This document shows positions 11,619 to 23,443 of a DNA stretch of 64,000 nucleotides, one piece after another. This DNA is from Bettongia penicillata ogilbyi (taxonomy: Eukaryota > Chordata > Mammalia > Diprotodontia > Potoroidae). The notes beneath the pieces were generated by a model. It was not told the origin of the DNA and ran no database searches. It worked only from the letters and a program-made list of their open reading frames with translations. Location of the stretch: assembly GCA_023548195.1 (NCBI GenBank), contig JAJHZJ010000414.1, forward strand, positions 2,317,676 through 2,381,675, written 5' to 3'. The position numbers and the translations under genes are program-made. Positions within the stretch are counted from its first letter, which is position 1, and each line of letters starts with the position of its first letter.

Positions 11619-12141
11619 TCTTCCAGGCTCAGCTCCTTCAGGTGGTTTATGCAGATACTTTCAGTAATGAAGATCCTGCCTGCTGCTGGGGGAGTCCCGG
11701 GCCACCGCGGCTCCGCCACCACCCCCGCCTCTGCCTCCACCGCTTCTTCTCAAGGGGGCCGAGCCATGGAGACACGCCGCTCCCCTTTTGGTCAGCCCAG
11801 GCGTGTCTCTCACTGACCTGTAGAGTCTGTGGGCGGAGGGACCTTCCAGGCTGCCGGAGGTTCCATCCCTTAAGCCTGCTCGGATCAGCTTTTCTGGGGC
11901 CACGGCCAGGGCAGCGCTGGGGTGGGCTCTGCTTTCTGGGGCGTGGCAGACCCTGGGGACCGCTCTCCAGGGCTCTCTGGAATGGAAATCTCTTCCACTG
12001 TGTTTCTGCACACCCTGCAGTTATCCAGAACTTCTGGGGAGCTCTTCTTACATTAATTCTATGGGCTGTGGGTTCAGAGCTCGCATACGTGCGTCTTTCT
12101 ACTCCACCATCTTGACTCTGCCCCCCTAGAATCTGTTTTCT

Positions 12142-12586
12142 AACTCCAACTCTCCCAAGACACTAGGTTACTGATGTCACTAACTCTTATTTAATTTTCT
12201 TTTATAGTGAGTAACAAGAGGACTAGTTTTAAAATTTCAGAAACATTGATCAGGACCTTAAGAAGTAATTCCAGTGCAAAAACTGTTGTCACCTCTGGAG
12301 CAATTTAAATGTCCCTGGGCCATTCTCTGGCATGGAATAGTTATAGTCACACAACAAGGATTCTGTTCAATTTGGTTTTCTAAGGTGAACTCTTTCACTT
12401 TCAAGCTGGTGGTCTTTTGGAAAGTCCTCACCTGGAATTCCTCAGCAGAAACCCCAGGCTACAGATTGCCTGTTTCTGAAAGGAAAAACAGTTTGGGATT
12501 ATCAGGTTCTCGAGGCCACAGTGGTTATGCATAGGCTGGTGACTTCTGATGGTGTGGCTCTGCTGAACTATAAGACAATTAACATC
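12142..12586. other. Unique spacer between HAL1-A and HAL1-B
   Basis: The 86-codon frame at 12274-12534 shows no family resemblance. No repeat is recognised. Confidence 0.4.
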
Positions 12587-13124
12587 CCATACTTTTTTTT
12601 CTTTTTAATAAATTTATTTATTTAACTTTTACATTCATTTTCACAAAATTTTGGGTTCCAAATTTTCTCCCCATTTACCCCCTCCCCCCATCCCAATACA
12701 CTGAGCACTCTAATTTCCCCTATTACCAATCTGCTCTCTCTTCTATCATCCCTCTCTTCTCCTAGCCCATCTTCTCTTTTGTCCTGTAGGGCCAGATAAC
12801 TTTCTGTTCCCCATTACCTGTATTTCTTATTTCCTAGGAGAAAGAACAATACTCAACAGTTGTTCCTAAAACTTTGAGTTCCAAATTCTCCCCATCCCTC
12901 CCTCCCCACCTATTCCCTTGGGAAGGCAAGCAATTCAATATAGGCCATATCTATGTAGTTTTGCAAATGACTTAGATAATAGTTGTGTTGTGTAAGACTA
13001 ACTATATTTCCCCTCATCCTATCCTGCCCCCCATTGTTTCTCTTCTGTCTTTTGATCCTGTCCCTCCCCAAGAGTGTTGAATTCAAATTGCTCCCTCCAC
13101 CCATTGCCCTAACTTTCATCATCC

Positions 13125-13400
13125 CGCCCACCCTGATTATCCCCTTCTCCCCGACTTCCCTGGATTGTAAGATAGGTTTTCATACCAAAATGAGTGTACA
13201 TCTTATTCCTTCCTTTAGACAAGTGGGATGAGAGTAAACTTCATGTTTTTCTCTCAGCTCCCCTCTTTTTCCCTCCACTAAAAAGTTTCCTGCCTGCATC
13301 TTCTATAAGAGATAATTTGCCCCATTCCATTTCTCCCTTTCTCCTCCCAAAACATGTCTCTCTCATGGTTTGCCTTCATTTTTTTTTAAGATATGATCCC
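13125..13400 (+). repeat. Inverted repeat arm 2 (source, in HAL1-B 3'UTR)
   Basis: This part of the B 3'UTR is in its normal place, as in copies C, D and E. The inverted twin is at 11342-11618. The spacer between the arms is about 1.5 kb. Confidence 0.95.
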
Positions 13401-13639
13401 ATCCTATTCAATTCACTCTGTGCTCTCTGTCTCTGTGCGTGCGTGCATGTGTGTAAGTGTGTGTGCACGTGTACACCTGTATGTGTGTGTGTGTGTATGT
13501 GTGTGATCCCACCAACTACCCAGATACTGAAAAGTTTCAAGAGTTACAAATATTGTCTTCCCATGTAGGAATGCAAACAGTTCAACTTTAGTAAGTCCCT
13601 TATGACTTCTCTTTGCTGTTTACTTTTTCATACTTCTCT

Positions 13640-14732
13640 TCATTCTTGTGTTTGAAAGTCAAATTTTCTTTTCAGCTCTGGTGCTTTCATCAAGAATGCT
13701 TGAAAGTCCTCTGTTTCATTGGAAGACCATTTTTTCCCCTGAACTATTATACTCAGTTCTGCTAGGTAGTTGATTTTTGGTTTTAGTCCTAGTTCCTTTG
13801 ACTTCTGGAATATCATATTTCACTCCCTTCAATCCCTTAATGTAGAAGCTGCTAGATCTTGTGTTATCCTGATTTTATTTGCACAATATTCGAATTGTTT
13901 CTTTCTAGCTGCTTGCAATATTTTCTCCTCGACCTGGGAATTCTGGAATTTGGCCACAATGTTCCTAGCAGTTTCTCTTTTTGGATCTCTTTGAGGAGGT
14001 GATGGGTGAATTCCTTGAATAATTATTTTGCCCTCTGGTTCTAGAATCTCAGGGCAGTTTTCCTTGATAATTTCATGAAAGATGATGTCTAGGTTATTTT
14101 TTTATCATGGCTTAGTCCCATGATTTTTAAATTGTCTTTCCTGGATCTATTTTCCAGGTTAGTTGTTTTTCCAAGGAGCTATTTCACATTATCTTCAATT
14201 TCTTCATTCTTTTGGTTTTGTTTTGTGATTTCTTGGTTTCTCAGAAAGTCATTAGCCTCCAGCTGTTCCATTCTAATTTTGAAAGAACTATTTTCTTCAG
14301 TGAACTTTTGAACCTCCTTTTCTATTTGGCTAATTCTGCTTTTGAAAGCATTCTTCTCCTCATTGGCTTTTTGATCCTCTTTTCCCAATCGAGTTAGCCT
14401 ATTTTTCAAGGTGTTATTTTCTTCAGCATTTTTTGGGTCTCCTTTACCAAAGTATTGACCCGTTTTTCATGCCTCTCTTGCATCTCTCTCATTTGTCTTC
14501 CCAGTTTTTCCTCCACCTGTCTAACTTGATTTTCAAAATCCTTTTTGAGCTCTTGCCTGGCCTGAGCCCATTGAATATTTGTTTTGGATGTTTGGGATAC
14601 AGAGGCTTTGACTTCTATATCTTTACCTGATGGTAAACATTGTTCTTCCTCATGAGAAAGGAAAGGAGGAAACATCTGTTCACCAAGAAAGTAACCTTCT
14701 ATGGTCTTATTTTTTTCCCCTTTTCTGGGCAT
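13640..14732 (-). pseudogene. HAL1 ORF1, copy B, frameshifted
   Basis: Starts at ATG 14732 (MPRKGEKNKTIEGYF). The coiled-coil part is split over two frames: 14406-14771, then 14179-14409 (NRLTRLGKEDQKANEE). The C-terminal part is further broken towards 13640. Dead copy. Confidence 0.8.
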
Positions 14733-15429
14733 TTTCCAGCCAGTTACTTGACTTCTGAGATTCCTCTCCACACATACCTCACCTCCAGATCTGCCCAGCT
14801 AGTGCTTGGTATCTGAAATTCAAATGCTACTTCCCATCCTCAGGGCTTTCATTGGAGGCCGGACTGCTATTCAATGTGAGATTACATTCAGCTGCTCAGG
14901 TGGGGGCAGGGCCACCTCACAGGGCTCAGTTCCCTCAGGGGGTTTATGCAGAGATCTTCAACAATGGATCTGAGCTGCTGCCTGTTTTGGGAGCCCCTGT
15001 CCTCTGCTACCTGTGCTGCTACCTCCCAAGGGGGCCTTAATTATGAAGACACCCCACTCCCCTCTCAGCCCCAAACAGTCTATCTCACTGACCAGTGCTT
15101 CTGTGGGTGGAGGGAACTTTGTGGCTGCTGGAGATTCTGTTCTTGAAGCCTGCTCAGATCTGGTCCTCATTGGTGCTGCACAGCCAGGACAAGGCTGGGC
15201 TCTGCTCCTGTCCCGTGCACAAAGGACCTTTGGTGTCAGTTTTTCAGGTCTCTCTGGAAGAGAAATCTCCTCCACTCTGTTGTTCTGTGGCTTCCACTGC
15301 TCCAGAATTTGTTAGGAGTTCTTCTTTGCAGATATTTTATAGGCTGTGGGTTCAGAGCTAGGATATGTGTGTCCTTCTACTCTGCCATCTTGGCTCCTCC
15401 CATTCCATACTTTTTTAGAGACTATGGCA

Positions 15430-15652
15430 GTATTCTTCATGATCCCATTTGTTGTTTTCTTGGCAAAAGTACTGGAGTTTGCTGTTCTTCAGCTCATTTT
15501 ATAGATGAGGAAACTGAGGCAAACAGGGGGAAATGACTTGCCCATTTTGCTATACAGTTAGTAAGTGTCTGAGGCCAGATTTGAACTCACCAAAAGGAGT
15601 CTTCCTGATTCCAGGCCTGATAATCTATTCACTGTACCATCTAGCTGCCCCA
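15430..15652 (-). mobile_element. tRNA-derived SINE / MIR-like, minus
   Basis: 'gatgaggaaactgaggcaaa', 'tgacttgcccattttgctat', and the reversed head 'accatctagctgcccc' at 15637-15652. Confidence 0.75.
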
Positions 15653-16009
15653 ACAAACAGTACCTTGTAGTTACATTAAGCTTTATCCTGTGGTTGACAC
15701 AATTCATGCCATGCTTGAAGAAGGTCTTTTTTGAAATGATATTATTAAATGGCTGAAGGAATTCCTGTTTTGGTTTTAGCTAATCAAGAAATAAAATTCT
15801 TCAGAGGAATTCCCTCATTTACCAAATGAAATATCTAAATAGGAGAATGTATGTAATAAGTAGTCACAAAACTGTATTGTCTACTCAACAAGAATTCCGG
15901 TGCAGAACACTTGCAATTTAATCAACATAATTTAATTTGCCAATTAGCAAATGACTTGACCTCTCTGGACAAGGCAATTTGATGTAGTAGAATGTGAATT
16001 TAAAATAGA

Positions 16010-16165
16010 ATTAGGTTATTTGCATTTGGATCCTAATTGGTCTGCTACTAACTAGATGTGTGATTTGAAGCAAATCATTTCACCATTCTGGGCCTCAGTT
16101 TCATCATGTGTAAAATTAGGTATTTGGATTGAATGACTGCCAAGGCTCCTTCCAGTTCTATGATC
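16010..16165 (+). mobile_element. MIR SINE
   Basis: 'ctactaactagatgtgtgat', 'gggcctcagtttcatcatgt' and 'ggctccttccagttctatga' give the MIR core and 3' part. Confidence 0.7.
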
Positions 16166-16169
16166 CTAT

Positions 16170-17460
16170 TTCATACCTTTGTCATAATTTTAATTACTAT
16201 GTTCTCTTTGCTCTGGATTCTCTGTTTCCATCTTCTCTGCCTCCTTCCTTGGTCTCTCTGGACTCTTCCTAACTGCCCTAATGATGAGAAAGTTTTTAGG
16301 ACTTACATAGTTCTTCTTCCTATGTGGGAACATAAATATTTTAACCTTATTAAGTCCCTTATGATTTCCCTTTCATGTTTACCTTTTTATGCTCCACTTA
16401 GGTCTTATGTTTGAATGTCAAATTTTCTATTCAGCTCTATTTTTTCCATCAGGAATTCTTGAAAGTCCTCAATTTAATTAAATTCATTTTCCCCCTGGAA
16501 GAATTGCATTCATTTTTGCTGGGCATATTATTACTGATTGTAATTCTAGCTCCTTTGTCTTCTGGAACATTATAATTAAGCTCTCCATTCCTTAATGATG
16601 GAGGTGCTTAAAAAAATGTGTTATCCTCACTGTGGCTCCATGATATTTGAATGGTTTCTTTCTAGTTGCTTGCAGGATTTTCTCCTTGACCTGGGAGCTC
16701 TGGAACTTGTCTATAGTATTTTTGAGAATTTTACCTGGGAATCTCCTTCAGTAGATGATTGGCAGATTTTTTATTTCTGTTTTATCCTCTGCTTCTAAGA
16801 TATCTTTTCCTTCACAATTTCTTGAAATATGATATATAGGCTCTTTCTTTGATCATGAATTTTCAGGTAGTCCAATAATTTTAAAATGACTTCTCCTTAA
16901 TCTATTTTCCATGTTAGTTGTTTCTCCAATGAGATATTTCACACTGTCTTCTATTTTTTTACATTCTGTTGATTTTGCTTTGTTGTTTCTTAGTGTCTCA
17001 TGGAGTCATAAGCTTCGACTTGTCCAATTCTAATTTTTAAAGAATTATTGTCTTAAGTGAAGTTCCATACTTCATTTTCCATTTAGCCAATTCTGTTTTT
17101 TCAGTTATCTTTTTGGGGGTATTTTTCTGCCTCCTTATCATTATTATGATAGTTTGATATGATATGATAATTATAATAATTACAATATTTTAATGATAAT
17201 TTATCATTGTCATTATTGTTGTTTTTATCAAGTTATTGTTTTTTTCATAATTTTTTAGATTCTAATTTCTTTTCCAATTTTTCTTCTACTACTCATATTC
17301 GATTTTTGACAAATCTTTTAATCTTTTTCTTTAACTCTTCCAGGAATGCTTTGTAGGTTTATGACCAATCTGTACATTTTTCTTTGAAGCTTTGCTTGTA
17401 GTTATTTACACACTATTGTCTTCTGAGTTTGTGTCTTGATCTTTCCTCTCACAATAGTAG
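16170..17460 (-). mobile_element. Decayed HAL1/L1 ORF1 region
   Basis: Parallels the ORF1 to 3'UTR text of copies A-D with many changes ('ttgatcatgaattttcaggt', 'ccatgttagttgtttctcca', 'gatatttcacactgtcttct'). It is much older than A-E. No frame survives. Confidence 0.65.
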
Positions 17461-17464
17461 CTTT

Positions 17465-18545
17465 TTTGGTAAATTAAAATTTTTTAACAAATACAAAATG
17501 AGAAAAGAAAACAAAAGAACATTGCCATGTATGTAGTAAACCATAAAAGAGGACTCAGTATGAAACAATGCATTCCCATTTCAAGAAAACCTATATAGTA
17601 AATAGCACATGTCATTTTCAAAGCTGTCCAGCTTTTCTTTGCTTCATTGTTGGTTTTCTTTTGTTATCTGCTATGCACTTATAATTTTGTTTTCCCCTGT
17701 TTCCTTCCCCTACCACTCTAAAGAAGGCTACGATTAAGCCTAATATATATATCCATATATAAAGATATCTATAAACATATACTTGTATACACACACTCAT
17801 ATCAAAGTCCTCCCCCCAATTTCCTGCATTCCTTCTATTCTTGGCTACATAGGTTATTTTTTCTACAAGAAAATTTTTATTCAAAATAATCAAAATTATC
17901 CTTTTCACACTTCAACAATGCTCTCATCTTATAATATAGTTTAAGGTCTGATACTGCTGAACCTACTTCTTTTACATCTTTTTGCTTTGGTTTCTTTGAA
18001 GTTCCTGAGCTTTTGTTCTTCTAAATGAACTTTATTATTATTTTTTCTACCTCAGTGAAACAATTTTTAGTAATTTAATTGGCATGATAAATGGAATGAC
18101 ACGTTTATTAGGTAAAATTTCCATTTAAAATTATATTGACTTTACCTACTCATGAACAATCAACGTAACTTCAATTATTTAAATCTGTTTATTTGAATAA
18201 AAATGTTTTATGTTTACGTTTATAGAGTTCCTGTGTCTATTTGGGCAGATATATGCTAGATATTCTGTGCTGTCTAGGTGTTTCTAATGGTCTAAAACAT
18301 AATGAATAATATTGTGGACAATAGAGAAGTTTCTCTATTTTTCACTTTTGATTCACTTGTTTTAATTTTAACTTTGAGGTTATGATGACTATTCACGCAT
18401 TTTTTAACGCACTAAATTTCATTTCTCCCCTTTATTTTATGTTGTGTGCATGTCTCGTTTTTATAATGTTTCTGGAAAGCAATACATAGTTGAGTTCAAA
18501 CTTTTTATCTGTTCTCCATTTCCATTTTATAGCTAAATTTGTCTC
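17465..18545 (-). mobile_element. Old L1 fragment (3'UTR and ORF2 relic)
   Basis: 17930-18120 mirrors the ORF2 stretch seen at 32095-32270 ('tttgttcttctaaatgaact', 'taatttaattggcatgataa'). It is interposed between two decayed HAL1 pieces. No frame survives. Confidence 0.55.
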
Positions 18546-18559
18546 ATTCACAGTCTAAA

Positions 18560-20420
18560 CTACAATTGCTTGTTGTGTAGTTTCTTTCTTCTTTTTCCTC
18601 ACTATCCTAATCTCCCTATTCACCTCCCTATTCATTTCTTTGCTTTACTTCTACTTGCTACCTTGCCCTCTTATTCCTTAAGCTATCCACCTCCCTTATC
18701 CTCTCCCCCTACCCTATCCCCTTGGCCTGTTATTTCTTTCTTAATTTAGAAGACATTATGTCTTTACATATGTGTGTGTATTGTTTCCTCTTTATCCCAT
18801 TCCTGATGAGCATAAGCACCCAGCACTACCGCGCTCACCTCCACTTGCTTTTTCTTTATGAATTTTTCCTTTCATACCTCATTTGTATGATACAATTACT
18901 CCTTTTTATCTCTCCCTACACAGTTTGTTTTAGAATCACCCCATCATACTCAGCTCAGCCCATGTCTTTCTTTCAAACTACCCAAAAATGATGACAATCA
19001 TAAGAGTACTGCTAATATTTTCACATATACAAATGAAATAATCTGACCTTATTGAGTCCCCTATAATTGGTCTTTAATATTTTATTTATATTTCTCTTGG
19101 ATGTTGCATGTCAAAATTTCCCTTTAGTTGTGGGTATTCTGTTACAAAAACCTGAAAACCTTAGAGTTTGTTTAATGTCCATTTTTTTTTCCATTCAGGA
19201 TTATACATAACTTTGCTGCCTAGATTACACTTAATCATAAACCCAAGTCTCTTGCTCTATGGAATATAGTATTGCAAGACTTATGGTTCTTCAATGTAGT
19301 ACCTGCTAGATCTTGTAAAAACCTTGTAACTCCATGATATTTAAATAGTATTTTTTTTCTTGTTGCTTCCAACATTTTCTTCTTAACCTGGGAATTTTGA
19401 AACTAGGCTATGATATTCCTGTAAATTTTCCTCCTGGGATGTCTTTCAGGTGTTGATCAGTGGATCTTCTTTGTTTCTACTTTGCCTTCTTATTCTAGAA
19501 CTTCAGGTCAATTTTCCTGATAATTTCTTGTAATATTGTATCAAGATTCTTTTTTATCATAATTTCTTGGTAAGTCTGACTATCTTATATTATTTCTTCT
19601 CTATCTGTTCTACAGATTGGCTGTTTTATTCTGATGAGATGTTCGCTTTCTCTTCTATTTCTTCATTCTTTTGATTTTGTTTTATGATTCCTTTGTGTCT
19701 TAGAATATTGTTAGCTTCCCCTTGCCCAATTTTAGTTTTCAAGGAATTATTTTCTTCTCTAAGTTTTTTATTCTCTATTTCCAGTTGGTTTACTTCATTT
19801 TCTTAATTTTCTTTATTTTCTAGTATTGCTCTTGTTTTTTTCTCAATCTCCTTTATTTGATTTCTAAAGTCCTTTTAAAGTTCTTCCAAGAACTCTTTCT
19901 GTGTTTGGGACCATTTGATGTTCCTCATTGAAAAGGGAGAGGCTTTTATAGCTCCATTATCTTCCTCTGAATATGAATCCAGATCTTATTATCCCCACAG
20001 TAACTATCTATGGTTGGATTCTTTCTCCATTGCTTATGTGTTTTTATTATTGTTTTATGTTGTTTTTAGCAGCTTTTAGTATAATCAAGTTGTAGTACTG
20101 AAATATGGGGAATGATGCACCAAACCTCAAATCCATCTTGCTGCTATTTTCTGATGTCTGTCTTGAGGTCAAACCTTGGCCTCTTTTCTCCACTCTTAAG
20201 CCATAGGTAGGGCCCACAGCCACACTGTCCCACAAATTTTGCTCCCAGCATTTCTTCCTGTGGCTACAAACTACAGTTCTCCTCTCTACCCCAGAACTGA
20301 AAACAGAGACTCTGCTTTCCTGCAAGTGCCCACAGCCAACAGGGTCCCCATTCCTCACTATTGCACTCACCAGGTATATCCTAGCTTCTTCCTTCCATCA
20401 TGACTTTTCTGGTCAATAGA
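18560..20420 (-). mobile_element. Second decayed HAL1-type element
   Basis: C-rich 3'UTR-like part at 18600-18960, then ORF1-like text (19000-19990: 'gatcttctttgtttctactt', 'tgatgagatgttcgctttct') and 5'UTR-like sequence to about 20420. It is an older insertion of the same family. Confidence 0.6.
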
Positions 20421-21554
20421 ACTGTGCTTGGCATTCCTCAATAGTAGAAGGTCCTTCAGTTTTCTTCGACTCAGTCATCACAATCACACAATGTCTGCAA
20501 GATTAAAGTTTCTAAGGCTGAAGCTGCCTCTCAATCCACCTACCCCTCAGGCCTTGTTATTTGTTTATGCTTTAGAGTCAGCCTGGAGATATTCACACTT
20601 CACTCAGGCAGAACTTCTTTCCCAGAAGGTTGCGTCTTTTCTGGAGTCTTTTCAAATGGTCTTGGTCAAATAAGTTCTTCATACTTTGATTATATCTGTA
20701 ACTCTGAGGTGATTTCTGTCTTTTTTTCATGGAAGAAAATTGGAGCGCCAAAAGTTTTTCTGACCTACTCTCTCACCTTCCTAGAATTCTTTCTTCTGGG
20801 GAAGGAGCCAAGATGGTGGAGTAGAAAGACTCACCTATGCTAGCTCCGAATCCACAACCCATAAATTTCCTGTAAAAAGAACTCCCCACAAATTCTGGAT
20901 CACTGCCAGGAGCATAGAAACACAGTGGAAGAGATTTCCATTCCAGAGAGCTCTGGAGAGCTGTCCCCAGGGGTCCATGCCACCCCAGAAAGTAGAGCCC
21001 ACCCCTGTGCTGCCCTGGCCACGTGGCCCCAGAGGAGCAGATCCAAGCAGGCTTCAGGGACGGAATCTCCAGCAGCTGGGAAGGTCCCTCCACCCACAGG
21101 TGCTACAGGTCAGTGAGAGAGACTTCTGGGCTGGCTGAGAGGGTAGCAGGGTATCTCCGTGACTTGGGCCCCTTTGGGAGGCTGCGGCAGAGGGAACGAC
21201 AGAGGCAGTGGCAGAGGCAGTGGTGGCCAGGACTCCCCCAGCAGGCAGGAGCTCCATTACCGAAGGTCTCTGCATAAACCCCCTGAGGGAGCTGAGCCTA
21301 GGAGACAGCCCTGCCCCCACCCGCTCCATTACTGAAGGTCTGTGCATAAAGCCCCTGAGGGAACTGAGCTTGAAAGGCAGCCCTGCCCCCACCCCAGCAC
21401 CAGAATTTAAGCTCACATTGAATAGCAGCTGCTCCCACCGCGGATAGCCCTGAGACTGGGAAGCAGCATTTGAATCTCAGACCCCAAGCACTAGCTGGGC
21501 AGATCTAGGCAGGGGTAGAGAGGAATCTCAGAAGTCAAGTAACTGGCTGGGAAA

Positions 21555-22658
21555 ATGCCCAGAAAAAGGAAGCAAAATAAGACCATAGAGAGCTACTTTA
21601 TTGGGGAAGAGATGTTCCTTCCTCCTTTCATTTCTGATAAAGAAGTACAATGCTTGCCATCAGGGAAAGACATAGAAGTCAAGGCCTCTGTATCCCAACA
21701 CCCGAAATAGATATTCAATGGGCTCAGCCAATGGAAGAACTCAGAAAGGATTTTGAAAATCAAGTTAGACAGGTGGAAGAAAAACTGGGAAGAGAAATGA
21801 GAGAGATGTGAGAAAAGCATGAAAAACAGGTTAATATCTTGCTAAAGGAGACCCAAAAAAATGCTGAAGAAAATAATACCTTGAAAAATAGGCTAACTCA
21901 ATTGGCAAAAGAGGTTCAAAAAGCCAAAGAGGAAAAGAATGCTTTCAAAAGCACAATTAGCCAAATGGAAAAAGAAGTTCAAAACCTCACTGAAGAACAT
22001 AGTTCTCTCAAGATTAGAATGGAACAGATGGAGTCTAATGACTTTCTGAGAAACCAAGAAATCACCAAACAAAACCAAAGAATGAAACAATGGAAGAGAA
22101 TGTGAAATATCTCATGGGAAAAACAACTGACCTGGAAAATAGATCCAGGAGAGACAATTTAAAAATTATGGGACTACTTGAAATTCATGATCCAAAAAAG
22201 AGCCTAGACATCATCTTTCATGAAATTATCAAGGAAAACTGCCGTGAGATTCTAGAACCAGAGGGCAAAATAAGTATTGAAGGAATCCATCGATCACTGC
22301 CTGAAAGAGATCCAAAAAGAGAAACTCCTAGGAACATTGTGGCCAAATTCCAGAATTCCCAGGTCAAGGAGAAAATATTACAAGCAGCTAGAAAGAAACA
22401 ATTCCAGTATTGTGGAAATACAATCAGGATAACACAAGATCTAGCAGCTTCTACATGATGGGATCGAAGGGCGTGGAATAGGATATTCCAGAAGTCAAAG
22501 GGAACTAGGACTCAAACCAAGAATCACCTACCCAGCAAAAACTGAGTATAATACTTCAGGGGAAAAAATGGTCTTACAATGAAATAGAGGACTTTCAAGC
22601 ATTCTTGATGAAAAGACCAGAGCTGAAAAGAAAATTTGACTTTCAAACACAAGAATGA
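21555..22658 (+). pseudogene. HAL1 ORF1, copy C, broken
   Basis: Starts MPRKRKQNKTIE at 21555. A stop or frameshift breaks it near 21700-21810. The coiled coil is then open at 21839-22105, and the RRM-like and C-terminal parts at 22090-22458 (one-base shift at about 22080). The end reads KRKFDFQTQE with TGA at 22656-22658. It shows the family's natural length, about 367 codons, and that the reading frame ends well before the 3'UTR. Confidence 0.85.
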
Positions 22659-22954
22659 GAAGAAGCATGAAAAAGTAAACAGCAAAAGGAAGTCATAAGG
22701 GACTTACCAAAAGTGAACTGTTTACATTCCTACATGGAAAGACAATATTTGTAACTCTTAAAACTTTTCAGTATCTGAGTAGTTGGTGGGACCACACACA
22801 GACATACACACTCACACACACACACATACATGCGTGCAAGCACACACACATACACACAAGCACGCACACACAGAGACAGAGAGCACAGAGTGAATTGAAT
22901 AGGCTGGGACCATATCTTAAAAGAAATTAAGGTAAATGTTGAGAGGGAAATGTA

Positions 22955-23443
22955 GTGGGAGGAGAGAGGGTGAGATGGAATGGGGTAAATTATATCTCAT
23001 TCAAGAGGCAAGCAGGAGACTTTTTAGGGGAGGGAAAAAGAGGAGAGCTGAGAAAAAAAAAAACAAGAAGTTTACCCTCATCACATTTGACTAAAGGAAG
23101 GAATAAAATGCACACTGATTTTGGTATCAAAATCTATCTTACAATACAGGAAAGTGGGGGAGAAAGAGATAAGCAAGGGGGTGGGGATGATGGAAGAGAG
23201 GGCAATGGAAGAAACGAGCAATTTGAAGTCAACACTCAGGGAGGGACAGGATCAAAAGACAGAATAGAAACAATGGGGGGCAGAATAGGATGGAGGGAAA
23301 TACAGTTAGTCTTATACAACATGACTGTTATCGAAGTCATTTGCAAAACTACACAGATATGGCCTATATTGAATTGCCTGCCTTCCCAAAGGGAATGGGT
23401 GGGGAGGGGAGGGATGGGGAGAATTTGGAACTCAAAGTTTTAG
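22955..23443 (+). other. Open frame in HAL1-C 3'UTR, status unknown
   Basis: 162 open codons beginning MGGERVRWNGVNYISFKRQ, 300 bp after the ORF1 stop. Related frames occur at the same place in copy D (40293-40054 and 40088-39789) and partly in A (9768-9556) and E (55434-55213), often with a frame change half-way. The strand is purine-rich and poor in stops, so an accidental frame is a fair explanation. I do not recognise the product. Confidence 0.3.

Larger units (their letters stand above)
8938..12126 (-). mobile_element. HAL1-type element A, full length, no ORF2
   Basis: A minus-strand element with an L1-type 5' start ('caccatcttgactctgcccc' at about 12105-12126), 5'UTR, ORF1 (11187-10087), a 3'UTR with a (CA)n tract and an A-rich tail. 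There is no reverse transcriptase. Flanking 15-bp target-site duplications with one mismatch lie at 8923-8937 and 12127-12141. The 5'UTR carries an inverted 277-bp insert (11342-11618). The same structure in copies B, C and D shows that loss of ORF2 is a property of the family and not of this copy. Confidence 0.85.
12599..15404 (-). mobile_element. HAL1-type element B, full length, no ORF2
   Basis: Same order as copy A: 5' end with 'tctgccatcttggctcctcc' at 15380-15400, 5'UTR, ORF1 remnant, 3'UTR with (TG)n at 13436-13503, and A-rich tail. It is flanked by a 12-bp direct repeat 'ccatactttttt' (from 12587 and at 15405-15416), a good target-site duplication. Confidence 0.85.

Noticed and set aside
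11588..12115. 175-codon plus-strand open frame
   Set aside because: It is antisense to the GC-rich 5'UTR of HAL1-A; other copies do not keep it and no family resemblance is seen.
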